NCBI GenBank assembly: GCA_025055175.1
Contig: JANWYT010000028.1
Coordinates: forward strand, 124,001 to 188,000
Source: Anaerolineae bacterium
GTDB taxonomy: Bacteria; Chloroflexota; Anaerolineae; Aggregatilineales; Phototrophicaceae
Direction of reading: 5' to 3'
DNA length: 64,000 nt
A program made the translations under genes and the position numbers. The number at the start of each line of letters is the position of its first letter. The stretch's first letter is position 1. The notes beneath the pieces are model-generated. The model worked only from the letters and a program-made list of their open reading frames with translations. It was not told where the DNA came from and made no database searches. This document shows positions 24,657-33,834 of the stretch, in pieces.

Positions 24657-27188
24657 ATGGGCTTCCGCGACACGGGCATTGGCACACGCTTGATTGTCAT
24701 TGTGATCGTCATCAACGTCTTAACTCTCGCGCTCATCATTGGCCTGGCCAACAGCGCCAGCGTTAACGCGCTGCGCGACCAGGCCGTCAGCCGTTTCGCC
24801 ACCAAAAACACTCAAGTGGTAGACACCCTCAACAGCAAATTTCAGGCGATTGTGGCCAACGTGCGCCGCCTGAGCCTGGCCATCAGTCGCCAGGATGTGA
24901 TGGAGACCGACGGGCTGCGCCGTCTGTTGATCAACTACATCCGCCTAGACAACGACAACAGCCTCATCTACCGCATCGCCATCCGTAGGCCTGACGGCAG
25001 CGTAGCGCTGATGCAGATTCCCAACCCTGCTCGGCCCACCGAGTATTCGTGGCGCGTCTATCGGGCCAACGAGAGCGTGCCCAGAAGCAGCGACTTCTTG
25101 CGTCCGCTGTCGAATGGCCAGCCCTTCTGGTTTCGTCAATCTGCCGCCTTCTACGACCCGCAGCGTCGACCCAGCGTCTCGCTCAGTCTGCCTTACAGCC
25201 AGGAGGGCGTGCGCGTCGGCGTCATTTGGGTCGATATTCCTATGAATGTGCTGCGCACTGTCATTCTGGACTCGCTCAATGAGCGCGGCATTGTCTCAGA
25301 GACAGGGGAAGGCTATGCTCTGTTGGTCGACAACATCAGCGTACCGCTGACGACGGCGAATTTGGCGTTTCAAGGCACGAACGCGCAGCAGGTGCGCAAC
25401 ATCCAACTCCTGTTGGGGCGCATCACCTCTGCCCAGCCCGAAGCTCACGGCCTACGCCAGATCATTGACCCCTTCTCGCGCAAGCGTTCTTATGCCAGCG
25501 CCGGCACCCTGACAGCTACCAGCTGGCGCTTCGTGAGCACTTTCCCGATAGATGAGATTCCCACTCTGCCTGCTAGCATCCTGACGCCGCTCATCCTGGT
25601 GGCTGCTGTTGGGGCGCTGCTGCTCATGCTCATCATTAACTTGTTCGTGCGTTCAGCCATCGTCGTGCCGCTGCAAAAGCTGGGCCGCGCAGCCCAAGAG
25701 ATTGGGACGGGCGATCTGCGCTACACCATCGACTACCGCGATCAGCGCGACGAGATTGGACGCCTGGCATCTGCTATGGAGGACATGAAACGCAGCCTAG
25801 CTCACTCCTATAACGAACTGTCAGCTTGGAGTCGCACCCTAGAACAGCGCGTTAATGAACGCACCCGCGAGCTGCACGCTGCCCAGCGCGCCGCCGAACA
25901 AGCTGCTAGCGAACTGCGCGGCGTCTATGCCGAGTCGCTACAAGTCGTCAACGAGTCCAAACTCCAACCCATCCTCAACGCTTTCATCCTGCGCCTGACC
26001 AACTTGCTCAAGGTGAGTTACGTGGGCCTATGGCTTCTAGACGACGAACGCGCCAATTTGCGCTTGCTGGCCACCAATGAACCGCGCCACAGTGCTAATA
26101 CCATCATCCCAATGCCGCAAGGCTTGGCTGGCCAAGTAGTCCAGTCGGGCAGGCCTATCATCGTCGATGATTACCCCAATTATGAATTTCGCGCCAGAGT
26201 TCCCAACTTCATCGACGAGACGCCTTTCGTGCGTGGACTGTGCGCGCCGCTGATGATCGCAGGTCGACCCATCGGTGCGGTAGTGGTAGGACGTGGCACT
26301 GGTGAAGACCCCTTCGACTCCAACGATGAGCGCTTGCTGTCGCTATTCGCCAACTTGGTCTCCCCAGCCATCCGCAACGCTCAGCTCTTCGTCCAGACTC
26401 AGGCTGCCCAGGACGCCGCCGAGCGCGCCAACGCCGTCAAGACGCGCTTCCTGGCCAGCGTCACCCACGAGCTGCGCACGCCACTCAATCTCATCATCAA
26501 CAATACTGAATTCATGCGCATTGGCGCATTCGGCGAGGTCAACTCAGAGCAGCTCTCGCGCCTCAACCAGACTTCGCGCAGCGCTGAACATCTGCTGGAG
26601 CTGATTAACGACCTGCTGGATATCAGCAAGATTGAAGCTGGCGAGATGCAGGTCTTCATCCAGCCACACAACGTCCAGACCATGCTAGAGGATTGCATCG
26701 ACAGCGCGGTCGCCTTGATGGAGAAGATTGAAGGCAAGCTGGACGCCGTTGAACTGATTATGGACGTCGATGACGACTTGCCCTCTATCCCGATGGACGC
26801 GCGTCGCATCCGCCAGGTCATCACCAACCTATTGAGCAACGCCATCAAATTCACGGCGCGCGGCACGGTAGCTCTCATCGTCAAGCGCCGCCAAGACGGC
26901 ATTTACTTCGAAGTGCGCGACAGCGGCATGGGCATTCCTGAAGAAGAAATGCACAAGCTATTTCAGGCCTTTGAGCGTACTCGGCAGGCCAAAGAGGCTG
27001 ATATTGAAGGCACAGGCCTCGGCCTGCCCATCTCGCAGTTCATGGTGCGCGCGCACGGTGGTGAGCTGCACGTCGAATCGCAAGTAGGCCAGGGCAGTCG
27101 CTTCTGGTTTGTGCTGCCCCTCCAGCGCACTGAAGACGCCGAAGATGTACACACTGAGGACATTCGCGCCATGTTGGGAGAGGCTTAG
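24657..27188 (+). CDS. membrane sensor histidine kinase (Cache-HAMP-GAF-HisKA-HATPase)
   Basis: 843 residues. A membrane helix (about 9-28) precedes a large extracytoplasmic Cache-type domain (35-300). A second helix (about 306-328) and a HAMP domain follow, with PLQKLGRAAQEIGTGDL. A coiled coil (ELSAWSRTLEQRV) leads to a GAF domain (about 430-580). HisKA has THELRTPLN with His604, and the HATPase has NLLSNAIKFTA, DSGMGIPEE and GTGLGLPI. It should sense an external small molecule plus a cytoplasmic GAF ligand and phosphorylate the response regulator 41 bases downstream. A paralogue with the same layout lies at the right edge of the window. Confidence 0.9.
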   Translation: MGFRDTGIGTRLIVIVIVINVLTLALIIGLANSASVNALRDQAVSRFATKNTQVVDTLNSKFQAIVANVRRLSLAISRQDVMETDGLRRLLINYIRLDNDNSLIYRIAIRRPDGSVALMQIPNPARPTEYSWRVYRANESVPRSSDFLRPLSNGQPFWFRQSAAFYDPQRRPSVSLSLPYSQEGVRVGVIWVDIPMNVLRTVILDSLNERGIVSETGEGYALLVDNISVPLTTANLAFQGTNAQQVRNIQLLLGRITSAQPEAHGLRQIIDPFSRKRSYASAGTLTATSWRFVSTFPIDEIPTLPASILTPLILVAAVGALLLMLIINLFVRSAIVVPLQKLGRAAQEIGTGDLRYTIDYRDQRDEIGRLASAMEDMKRSLAHSYNELSAWSRTLEQRVNERTRELHAAQRAAEQAASELRGVYAESLQVVNESKLQPILNAFILRLTNLLKVSYVGLWLLDDERANLRLLATNEPRHSANTIIPMPQGLAGQVVQSGRPIIVDDYPNYEFRARVPNFIDETPFVRGLCAPLMIAGRPIGAVVVGRGTGEDPFDSNDERLLSLFANLVSPAIRNAQLFVQTQAAQDAAERANAVKTRFLASVTHELRTPLNLIINNTEFMRIGAFGEVNSEQLSRLNQTSRSAEHLLELINDLLDISKIEAGEMQVFIQPHNVQTMLEDCIDSAVALMEKIEGKLDAVELIMDVDDDLPSIPMDARRIRQVITNLLSNAIKFTARGTVALIVKRRQDGIYFEVRDSGMGIPEEEMHKLFQAFERTRQAKEADIEGTGLGLPISQFMVRAHGGELHVESQVGQGSRFWFVLPLQRTEDAEDVHTEDIRAMLGEA

Positions 27189-27229
27189 CGATTTTGGGAC
27201 ATTGAGACACAGGGTGAGGAGTTTAACTC

Positions 27230-27652
27230 ATGACTTCACTAGCCAATAAAGAATTCTCACAGCTCAAGGCGCTAGTTGTCGAGGACGACGCCGGCGGCAT
27301 GGCCATCATCGGCGTGATGATGCGCTATCTAGGAATTGAAGCCTTCATCAACTCCACTGGCGAAGGCGTCCTGAGCATGGCTCACGCCATGAATCCGCCT
27401 CCAGACATCTTCTTCGTAGACATTAATCTGCCGCGTACAACGGGCTACGACGTGCTGCGCGACATCCGCAATGACCCTAAGTTCAAGAATTGTATCGTTG
27501 TAGCCGTCACCGCTCAGGACGCTGACACGGAAATTCCTAAAGCTCGCGAAGCCGGCTTCAACGCCTATGTGGGCAAGCCCATCAGTCGTATGCGCTTCCC
27601 ACGTCAACTGCGCCGTATCCTGGCTGGCGAAGAAGTCTGGGAGACCTACTAG
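27230..27652 (+). CDS. single-domain response regulator, partner of the preceding kinase
   Basis: 140 residues, REC only: Glu18-Asp20, phospho-acceptor Asp64 (FFVDINLPRTTGYD), Thr94 and Lys116-Pro117. The C-terminus reads FPRQLRRILAGEEVWETY. The same FPRQL--IAGE-VW form ends the response regulator at 61726. No DNA-binding domain, so output is by protein contact or phosphorelay. Same strand and close spacing identify the kinase partner. Confidence 0.88.
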   Translation: MTSLANKEFSQLKALVVEDDAGGMAIIGVMMRYLGIEAFINSTGEGVLSMAHAMNPPPDIFFVDINLPRTTGYDVLRDIRNDPKFKNCIVVAVTAQDADTEIPKAREAGFNAYVGKPISRMRFPRQLRRILAGEEVWETY

Positions 27653-27686
27653 GACTCCTGCTCAGACAAAACGCAGCGAAGTCTGC

Positions 27687-27692
27687 TATAAT
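27687..27692 (+). promoter_or_regulatory. -10 element of the small three-gene unit
   Basis: A perfect TATAAT followed by GGCGT, 37 bases before the ATG at 27729. The same TATAATGGCGT string precedes the DUF4397 gene. No good -35 box is seen. Confidence 0.45.
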
Positions 27693-27728
27693 GGCGTAAC
27701 TGCACATTCAGACCGAGAGGCTAAGCCT

Positions 27729-27953
27729 ATGCCCGATAAAACCCCCACATACTCGCAGACGGGCGAAGTTCCACGCGCGGAAGCAGAAGAAGCTCTGCGA
27801 ACCATACGCTGCGAAGCAGCTCTGACGCCCGATCTGCCTGCCCTGCCTGGCGATGTCGCCTCCACTGGCATGATCCCGCGTTCGATCCTCCTCAGCAGCG
27901 AAGACGGCGACGGTGGCGCGCCGCGCGACGTCGACAGTCCTGGCGGTGTTTGA
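27729..27953 (+). CDS. small hypothetical protein
   Basis: 74 residues, hydrophilic, Pro/Glu/Asp-rich, without membrane segment or cysteine pattern; probably disordered. GAGAGG lies nine bases before the ATG and a -10 element is present upstream, which favours a real gene. It is followed at once by the YbjN-like gene. No family recognised. Confidence 0.5.
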   Translation: MPDKTPTYSQTGEVPRAEAEEALRTIRCEAALTPDLPALPGDVASTGMIPRSILLSSEDGDGGAPRDVDSPGGV

Positions 27954-27981
27954 GAGTCTCAATGCCATCAGGATAACCACA

Positions 27982-28536
27982 ATGAGCAATGCGCTCTTGT
28001 TCAATACAATCATCGAATTCTTCGAAGAAGATGAGTGGGACTTCCAGTGGATGGAGAACACCTCCTTTTTGATGCTGGACTTCAGCGGCAGGAACGGCTC
28101 GTGGCGTTGCTATGCTCAGGCTCGTGAGCCGCAACGCCAGGTTGTCTTCTATTCCGTCCTGCCTGTGCGCGCTCCTGAAGATAAGCGTCGGGCGATGGCG
28201 GAGTTCATCACCCGCGCCAACTATGGCATGGTCATCGGCAACTTCGAGATGGACTTCGACGACGGTGAAATTCGCTACAAGACGAGCATCGACGTGGAGG
28301 GGGCTGAGCTGCTGCACCCCCTGCTACGCCAAATCGTCTACGCTAACATCGTCATCACCGACCGCTACTTGCCTGGCATCATGCGCGTCCTCTACAGCGA
28401 CTCCAGCCCCCACGAGATACTGCTGAGCATTGAAGGCGACCACGCCAGCGCTGATCCAACGGCAGACGATGATGAGGACCTGAGCAGCGGCTTATTAAAC
28501 GACGACAGCCGCAACAGCCCCAACAACTTCAACTGA
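27982..28536 (+). CDS. YbjN-like domain protein
   Basis: 184 residues from the ATG at 27982, with AGGA eight bases upstream; the open frame to the left runs into the previous gene and is rejected. The core has the YbjN/Tir-chaperone-like alpha/beta layout: LFNTIIEFFEEDEW, then RRAMAEFITRANYGMVIGNF and EIRYKTSIDVEG. The last 35 residues are acidic and low-complexity. YbjN-type proteins are often chaperone-like or modulatory; no activity is assigned. Part of a three-gene rightward unit. Confidence 0.65.
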   Translation: MSNALLFNTIIEFFEEDEWDFQWMENTSFLMLDFSGRNGSWRCYAQAREPQRQVVFYSVLPVRAPEDKRRAMAEFITRANYGMVIGNFEMDFDDGEIRYKTSIDVEGAELLHPLLRQIVYANIVITDRYLPGIMRVLYSDSSPHEILLSIEGDHASADPTADDDEDLSSGLLNDDSRNSPNNFN

Positions 28537-28550
28537 GCTAGGCAGCGTTT

Positions 28551-28874
28551 ATGTCTCCCCTGCGTATCATCCCCACCCATGCTCTAATCTTGCGCTATGA
28601 CATTCTACCGGGTATGCAGGAAGCCTACTTTCGCTATGTGGTGGGAGAATTTGTGCCATCCATGCAAGAGATGAAGCTTTACATGCAGGAAGCCTGGCAA
28701 ATCGCTTACGGCGCTTATCCAGAGCGTCAAGTGGAGTTCATCACCGACGATCTGGACAACATTCGCCGTCTGTTGACCAGCGAGCGCTGGGGACGACTGG
28801 AGGAGCGTCTGAAGGACTTTGTCCAACACTACGACCGCCGTATCGTGCGCTATCAGGGCCGCTTCAAAATTTAA
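28551..28874 (+). CDS. conserved-looking small protein, possibly a dimeric alpha/beta barrel
   Basis: 107 residues. The order strand (THALILRYDILPGM), long helix (FRYVVGEFVPSMQEM), strand (WQIAYGAYPERQVEFIT) and helix (ERLKDFVQHY) resembles the ferredoxin-like fold of NIPSNAP or antibiotic-monooxygenase barrels. That is a guess from pattern alone. It follows the YbjN-like gene by 14 bases. Its stop codon shares a TTAA palindrome with the convergent rimO stop. Confidence 0.6.
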   Translation: MSPLRIIPTHALILRYDILPGMQEAYFRYVVGEFVPSMQEMKLYMQEAWQIAYGAYPERQVEFITDDLDNIRRLLTSERWGRLEERLKDFVQHYDRRIVRYQGRFKI

Positions 28875-30352
28875 TTCGCGCCTGGCAAGTCTCCTGCCGC
28901 GAAGATTTGCCCTGGCTGGATGACGATTGGCCCACCTGTCTCAACAGTGGCGATGAGGTCGTAGACGGTTGCGCCTGTGATCCGAACCGGCACAATCTCG
29001 CCGATGGGAAGCTCACCCTCCACCAATACATAGCCATCAACCTCTGGCGCGTCGCGGTAGGAACGGCCTAAGCTGATTGCCGCCTCTAGCGTCTGGCCAT
29101 CTTCATCTTCAGCCTGACCATGCCCTTCGACCAGCACGGACAGGGTTTGGCCTACCAGCGCCTGATTCTTGGCTAGGCTGATGCCCTGCTGCACAGCCAT
29201 CAGCCGGTTGTAGCGCACTTGCTTGGTCTCATCGTCGACTTGGTTGGGCAGAGTCGCGCTGGGCGTGCCGATCTCGTAGCTGTATTTGAATGCGCCTACG
29301 CGGTCAAATTGCAAGTCTCGGATGAATTGGATCAGCGTCTCAAATTCCTCTTCGGTCTCGCCTGGATAGCCGACAATGAAAGTCGTGCGGATGGCTAACG
29401 AGGGCAGCATGACACGTAGCTTGGCCACCGTCTCGTACACCCATTCGACCTTCGCTGGGCGCTTCATGCGCTTGAGCGTCTCGCGGTGGGCGTGCTGCAA
29501 GGGCATGTCTAGATAAGGCAGGATTTGCGGATAGCGAGCCATCACCTCCATCAGGCGTTCAGTTACGTAGCCAGGGTAGGCGTACATGATGCGTATCCAG
29601 GGGATGTTGGGCGCGGCTCGGACGATGGCTTCTAACAAGTAGGCGAGGCCGTCTTTTAGGCCCAGATCATAGCCATAGTCCGTGGTATCCTGAGCGATGA
29701 GCAGCACTTCGCGCACGCCCATCGCCTCCAATCGCACAGCTTCCGCCACAATGCTCTCCACAGGGCGCGAGACCGCCGTGCCTTTAATCTTGGGTATGGC
29801 GCAGAAGGCGCAGGGACGACGACAGCCGTCGGCGATCTTCAGGTAGGCGGAGGCGCCCTGCACGCTGGCGCGCAGCACGCCGCGTTCGTCCAGGCCTACT
29901 GTCTTCACGTCCGTCGGCAGATGATAGAGCGGCTCTGGGTGCAGCCTGTCGCGCAGGCGCGTCACCAGGTCGAAGATATCCATCCAACGACGCGTGCCGA
30001 TGATGCCATCTAGGCCTGGAACTTCGCTCACTAAGGCACGGCCATAGCGCTGACTCAGGCAGCCAGCGGCGATGACCATTTGGCCCTGGCGTTTCTGCTC
30101 CACCAACTCGCGCAGGGCATGAATGCTCTCCTGCTTGGCGCTGTCGATGAAACCACAGGTGTTGACGATCAGGACTTCGGCTTCCTGCGGCACGTCCACG
30201 CCGATCATGCCCTGCTGACTTAGGACTTGGGCCATGCTCTCGCTGTCTACGGTGTTCTTGGAGCAGCCCAAGCTCAGCAGAAAATACTTGTTTTTACGGC
30301 GTGTGACGGCGCTCGGAGCAACCGTGCGGCGCGCCATCGGATGTTTGGTCAT
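28871..30352 (-). CDS. rimO: ribosomal protein S12 methylthiotransferase
   Basis: 493 residues. The UPF0004 domain carries three cysteines for the auxiliary iron-sulfur cluster: LGCSKN, VNTCGF and AAGCLSQR. The radical SAM domain has DGCRRPCAFCAIP (CxxxCxxC), and a TRAM domain closes the protein. It adds a methylthio group to a conserved Asp of ribosomal protein S12 (Asp89 in E. coli). The SLGCSKN and CAIP details favour RimO over the tRNA enzyme MiaB. It is longer than usual by an N-terminal basic tail of about 20 residues. It follows the bifunctional nuclease gene by 23 bases. Confidence 0.93.
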   Translation of the reverse strand: MTKHPMARRTVAPSAVTRRKNKYFLLSLGCSKNTVDSESMAQVLSQQGMIGVDVPQEAEVLIVNTCGFIDSAKQESIHALRELVEQKRQGQMVIAAGCLSQRYGRALVSEVPGLDGIIGTRRWMDIFDLVTRLRDRLHPEPLYHLPTDVKTVGLDERGVLRASVQGASAYLKIADGCRRPCAFCAIPKIKGTAVSRPVESIVAEAVRLEAMGVREVLLIAQDTTDYGYDLGLKDGLAYLLEAIVRAAPNIPWIRIMYAYPGYVTERLMEVMARYPQILPYLDMPLQHAHRETLKRMKRPAKVEWVYETVAKLRVMLPSLAIRTTFIVGYPGETEEEFETLIQFIRDLQFDRVGAFKYSYEIGTPSATLPNQVDDETKQVRYNRLMAVQQGISLAKNQALVGQTLSVLVEGHGQAEDEDGQTLEAAISLGRSYRDAPEVDGYVLVEGELPIGEIVPVRITGATVYDLIATVETGGPIVIQPGQIFAAGDLPGAN

Positions 30353-30375
30353 CTGTTTGGGTCTCTCGCAGCGCT

Positions 30376-30936
30376 CTAGCTGTCTTTGTCCAAGTCGTCC
30401 AGATCAAGCGTGTCTAGGAAGTCAGCAAAGGCGCTCAGCTTGCTGGTGTCCACCTTGTCGGCTTCGCTGGTCTCCGGCAGAGGTTTAGCGGCGCGCGGAG
30501 GGGTCGGCTCGTTGTCCTCGTCTAGCGTCAAGTCGTCCTCCGGCTCAACTGCCGATTTGTCCATGACGGCCTCGCTGACGAAGATGGGGCATTTGACGCG
30601 AACTGCTAACGCAATGGCGTCGGAAGGGCGCGAGTCGACCTCGATCAAACGGCCACCCAGTTCAATCACCAGGCGCGCATAGAAAATGTCGTTGCGCAGG
30701 TCGTTGATCAGAATATGACGCACCGTGCCGCCCATCGCCAGGATGGTTGACTTGAGCAGGTCATGCGTCAGCGGTCGCTTCTGCTCAACTTCCTGGAGCT
30801 GCATGGTGATAGCTTCGGCTTCAAACTGGCCGATCCAGATCGGCAAGTAGCGCTCGGCGTGCATGTCCTTCAGGACGACCATGCGCTGCTGATTCGTCAG
30901 ACTTACACGGACACTGTTCACTTCGACTTCGATCAT
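30376..30936 (-). CDS. bifunctional nuclease family (DUF151) protein
   Basis: 186 residues from the ATG at 30936; an in-frame ATG at 30975 adds 13 residues without clear support. The start MIEVEVNSVRV and the motif SRPSDAIALAVR mark the DUF151/bifunctional nuclease family. LPIWIGQFEAEAI is the other conserved block. The last 55 residues are acidic and unstructured, ending in a Leu/Asp-rich short helix. Nuclease activity is known for a few plant and bacterial members only. It is probably cotranscribed with rimO. Confidence 0.85.
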   Translation of the reverse strand: MIEVEVNSVRVSLTNQQRMVVLKDMHAERYLPIWIGQFEAEAITMQLQEVEQKRPLTHDLLKSTILAMGGTVRHILINDLRNDIFYARLVIELGGRLIEVDSRPSDAIALAVRVKCPIFVSEAVMDKSAVEPEDDLTLDEDNEPTPPRAAKPLPETSEADKVDTSKLSAFADFLDTLDLDDLDKDS

Positions 30937-31108
30937 GGACGCTTCACTTTGCAACTCAATTTGTTGTAGATGCAACGATTATACACGCTCATCACGTCGC
31001 TGCAACCTAGAGGCCCATCAAGTTTTAAGCTAGGCGGCTCGCTCTTTGGCAATTTCGTCCCCACGTCGCTACAATGCATGCAGGACTCATCTGCACCGTT
31101 GAGGCATC

Positions 31109-31801
31109 ATGGCGCCGAGAATTCTCATCACAGGGGGCGCGACGCCCCTGGGCATGAACATCGCGGCTGCTCTGCTAGACGAAGGAGCGCAGGTATCGCT
31201 CATCGTGCGTCCTGGGAGCGAGAGCCGCCTGGGCGCGCTGCTTGGTCAGACGCAGCTAATCTACGCCGATGTGTGGGATAGCGCCAGCTTGCGCGGACGC
31301 GCGCGCGGCCATCAGGCCATCGTCCATACGGTGGGCAGCTTGCAAGCTGATCCCAGCCAGGGACTCAGCTTCCAGCGCCTGAACGCCGTCAGCGCGCGCA
31401 ACGCCGCCGTCATGTGCATCAGCGATGGCGTGCCACACCTCATCTTCCTGAGCGCCGCTCGCGCCCTCTGGCTCAGCCCTGGCTACGTCGCTGCCAAGCG
31501 AGAAGCTGAAGCCTATCTGCGGCGCGCTGGCTTGCCTTCGTCCATCATTCGCGCTCCACTGCTCTATCAGCGCGGCACGCCGCGCCCCTTGTTTTACCGC
31601 CTGATGAGCCTGATTGGTCGCCTGCCGCCGCTAGCCTGGTTGGGCATGAGCCACTGCGCCCCCATGCCGCTGGATGTGCTGGCGCGCGCCATCGCGCACA
31701 TCGCCCTGCAGCCCCCGCCCAAGCCTGTCCGTATTTATTACGCGCCTCAGCTGCGCCGCCTTCAGCGCCAATTAGCTCAGCGCAGCTCTGGCCCAGCCTG
31801 A
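31109..31801 (+). CDS. NAD(P)-binding atypical SDR protein
   Basis: 230 residues. A Rossmann glycine motif (LITGGATPLGMNIA, GGxxxxG) is followed by a VRPGS segment at the second strand. The Tyr of the SDR Tyr-x3-Lys motif is present as GYVAAKREAE. It belongs with the NmrA-like/complex-I-associated NDUFA9-type short SDRs that bind NAD(P)H. The substrate is unknown. It is first of a three-gene rightward group with a membrane protein and a glycosyltransferase. Confidence 0.75.
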   Translation: MAPRILITGGATPLGMNIAAALLDEGAQVSLIVRPGSESRLGALLGQTQLIYADVWDSASLRGRARGHQAIVHTVGSLQADPSQGLSFQRLNAVSARNAAVMCISDGVPHLIFLSAARALWLSPGYVAAKREAEAYLRRAGLPSSIIRAPLLYQRGTPRPLFYRLMSLIGRLPPLAWLGMSHCAPMPLDVLARAIAHIALQPPPKPVRIYYAPQLRRLQRQLAQRSSGPA

Positions 31802-31829
31802 CCACATTTTCATTCAGGAAGACTTCGCC

Positions 31830-32717
31830 ATGCCTGACGATGCCCCACCGCCACCCCTCGCTTCGCCAAACGTCCCGCTCGCTGAGCCTGAACAGTCTGC
31901 AGACGATCATGCCCGCTTCCGCCCGCCTGCGCTACCTCCTGAAGGAGAGGCTCTGGCAGACTTGGATTCGGCGCTGGCCAGCCTGAGGACTCAAGACGCT
32001 CTGCCCGACATGGACGCAGCTCTGGCAGCCTTAGGCAGCATAGATGGGCTGGAAAGCCTAGCCCTGGATGACGCTGAGGCAGAAGCTGAAGACGCTCCCT
32101 CGTCTGAGCCAGAAGCCGACCTCGCGCCCAATCTCGCCCCTGTCTCTCCCTCCACGACGACAGAAGCCTTGCCTACTCATGAAGATGGCCTGATTACTCT
32201 GGAGCGCGGTCAAGCGGCTTCGTTTGTGCCGTCCTTTCTGCTGATGATCGGCGGCGGCGCCCTGACGCTATGGCTGAGCAGCGGCAATACTATGCCACCC
32301 TGGAGCTTTGTCCTGGGAGTGAGTTTGGTCGGCCTGGGGATCAGCCTGCTGGCCCAATGGTGGTCAAGCGGCCGCTGGTCGGAGGGCAATTTGTTCATGG
32401 GCCTGCTGTTGTGTCTGAGTGGCGGCGCAGGTCTGTTCCTAGAAGTCTCGCCCAGCTTCGACATCGCCAACGGTTATCCGCTATTCATCCTGGCCGCAGG
32501 CCTGGCGCTGCTGCTGCATGTGGCCCTGAGCGCCACGCCGCGCTACGGCCTAGCGCCCTTCGGCCTAAGTCTGGCCCTGGCTGGTCTGCTGGCTCTGGCC
32601 TATACCCTGGGCAATTTCAGCGCTCAGGCGCTGGAATTCGCCATCCAAGCCGCGCCTTTCGTCTTGCTGCTAGCGCTGGCCTTCATGGTCTTGCCCATGT
32701 TCGTCAGGCGACGCTGA
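31830..32717 (+). CDS. membrane protein with acidic disordered N-terminus
   Basis: 295 residues. The first 130 are Asp/Glu/Pro/Ala-rich and lack predicted structure, with a short repeat-like pair (LADLDSALASL, MDAALAALGS). About six or seven hydrophobic helices fill the rest, ending MVLPMFVRRR. AGGAAG precedes the ATG. Function unknown; the stop lies one base from the glycosyltransferase start, so the two are coupled. Confidence 0.6.
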   Translation: MPDDAPPPPLASPNVPLAEPEQSADDHARFRPPALPPEGEALADLDSALASLRTQDALPDMDAALAALGSIDGLESLALDDAEAEAEDAPSSEPEADLAPNLAPVSPSTTTEALPTHEDGLITLERGQAASFVPSFLLMIGGGALTLWLSSGNTMPPWSFVLGVSLVGLGISLLAQWWSSGRWSEGNLFMGLLLCLSGGAGLFLEVSPSFDIANGYPLFILAAGLALLLHVALSATPRYGLAPFGLSLALAGLLALAYTLGNFSAQALEFAIQAAPFVLLLALAFMVLPMFVRRR

Positions 32718-32718
32718 C

Positions 32719-33825
32719 ATGCACCTAGCCATCGACGCCAGTCGAGCTACAGCAGCCCGCAGCACTGGCACAGAGCATTACGCGCGCGCGCTCATCCGCG
32801 CCCTGATCCTCTACAACGATCAGGCCACCCAACCTATGCGCCTAACGCTCTACTTCCGCGATGATCCGTCGCCCGACCTATTCCCACCCTCGCCCTGTGC
32901 AGAGCAGCGCGTCATTCGTCTGGCCCGCCTGTGGACGCATTTAGGCCTGGCCCAAGCTATTGCGCAGCAACGACATGATGTTCTGTTCGTACCAGCTCAC
33001 ACCCTGCCCTTCATCTTCCCTGGGACAGGCGCGGTGACGGTGCATGACTTGGGATACCGCTACTTCCCTGAGGCCCATCCTGCCAGCCAGCGCGCCTATC
33101 TGGAGCTGACGACGCGACACAGCGCCCGCCGCGCGAGCCTAATCTTCGCAGACAGCCGAGCCACCGCCGACGACCTGCAATACTTCTATGGCACGCCTGC
33201 TGCTAAGATTCGCGTCCTTTATCCTGGCGTAGACAGCCCACCATCCGAACTGATCTACGGCTGGCGAGTGGCCCTAGTGCGCGCCCGCTACAAACTGCCC
33301 AAGCGCTACTTTCTTCATCTGGGGACGCTACAACCGCGCAAGAACATCGATCGTTTGATCCAAGCCTACAGCTTATGGCGCGCGCGCCGGCCTCAGCACC
33401 GCGACGTGGGCTTGGTGCTGGCTGGCGGGCGAGGTTGGCTCTACGATCCCGCTTGGGGACGGGCCGAAGGCGTGCAGGAGATTGGCTATGTGCTAGAGAC
33501 GGACAAGCCGGCGCTGTTGCGCAGCGCGTTGGCTCTGCTCATGCCCTCGCTCTACGAAGGCTTCGGCTTCCCCCTCTTGGAGGCCATGCACGTCGGCACG
33601 CCAACGCTGGCCGCCAATACCTCCAGCTTGCCAGAGCTGGCGGGCAGTGCGTCCTTGCTGGTCGATCCGCTGGACGTAGAAGCTATCGCTGATGGCATGG
33701 CGCGCTTAGTAGACGATGAAGCTCTGCGCTCTGACCTAGAAGCGCGTGGCAGGCAGCAGGTCAAGCATTTCACTTGGGAACGCGCCGCCGCCCAGGCCTG
33801 GGAAGCTCTGTCAGCGCTAGCCTGA
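32719..33825 (+). CDS. GT4-family glycosyltransferase
   Basis: 368 residues, GT-B fold. The N-terminal half has VTVHDLGYRYFPEA; the C-terminal half has LHLGTLQPRKNIDRLI and the nucleotide-sugar loop PSLYEGFGFPLLEAM with the E-x7-E motif. Then come TPTLAANTSSLPEL and a final FTWERAAAQAWEAL helix. This is the pattern of retaining mannosyl/glucosyltransferases acting on envelope or exopolysaccharide glycans. The donor and acceptor are not readable. Coupled to the membrane protein before it. Confidence 0.88.
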   Translation: MHLAIDASRATAARSTGTEHYARALIRALILYNDQATQPMRLTLYFRDDPSPDLFPPSPCAEQRVIRLARLWTHLGLAQAIAQQRHDVLFVPAHTLPFIFPGTGAVTVHDLGYRYFPEAHPASQRAYLELTTRHSARRASLIFADSRATADDLQYFYGTPAAKIRVLYPGVDSPPSELIYGWRVALVRARYKLPKRYFLHLGTLQPRKNIDRLIQAYSLWRARRPQHRDVGLVLAGGRGWLYDPAWGRAEGVQEIGYVLETDKPALLRSALALLMPSLYEGFGFPLLEAMHVGTPTLAANTSSLPELAGSASLLVDPLDVEAIADGMARLVDDEALRSDLEARGRQQVKHFTWERAAAQAWEALSALA

Positions 33826-33834
33826 GCATCGCCA

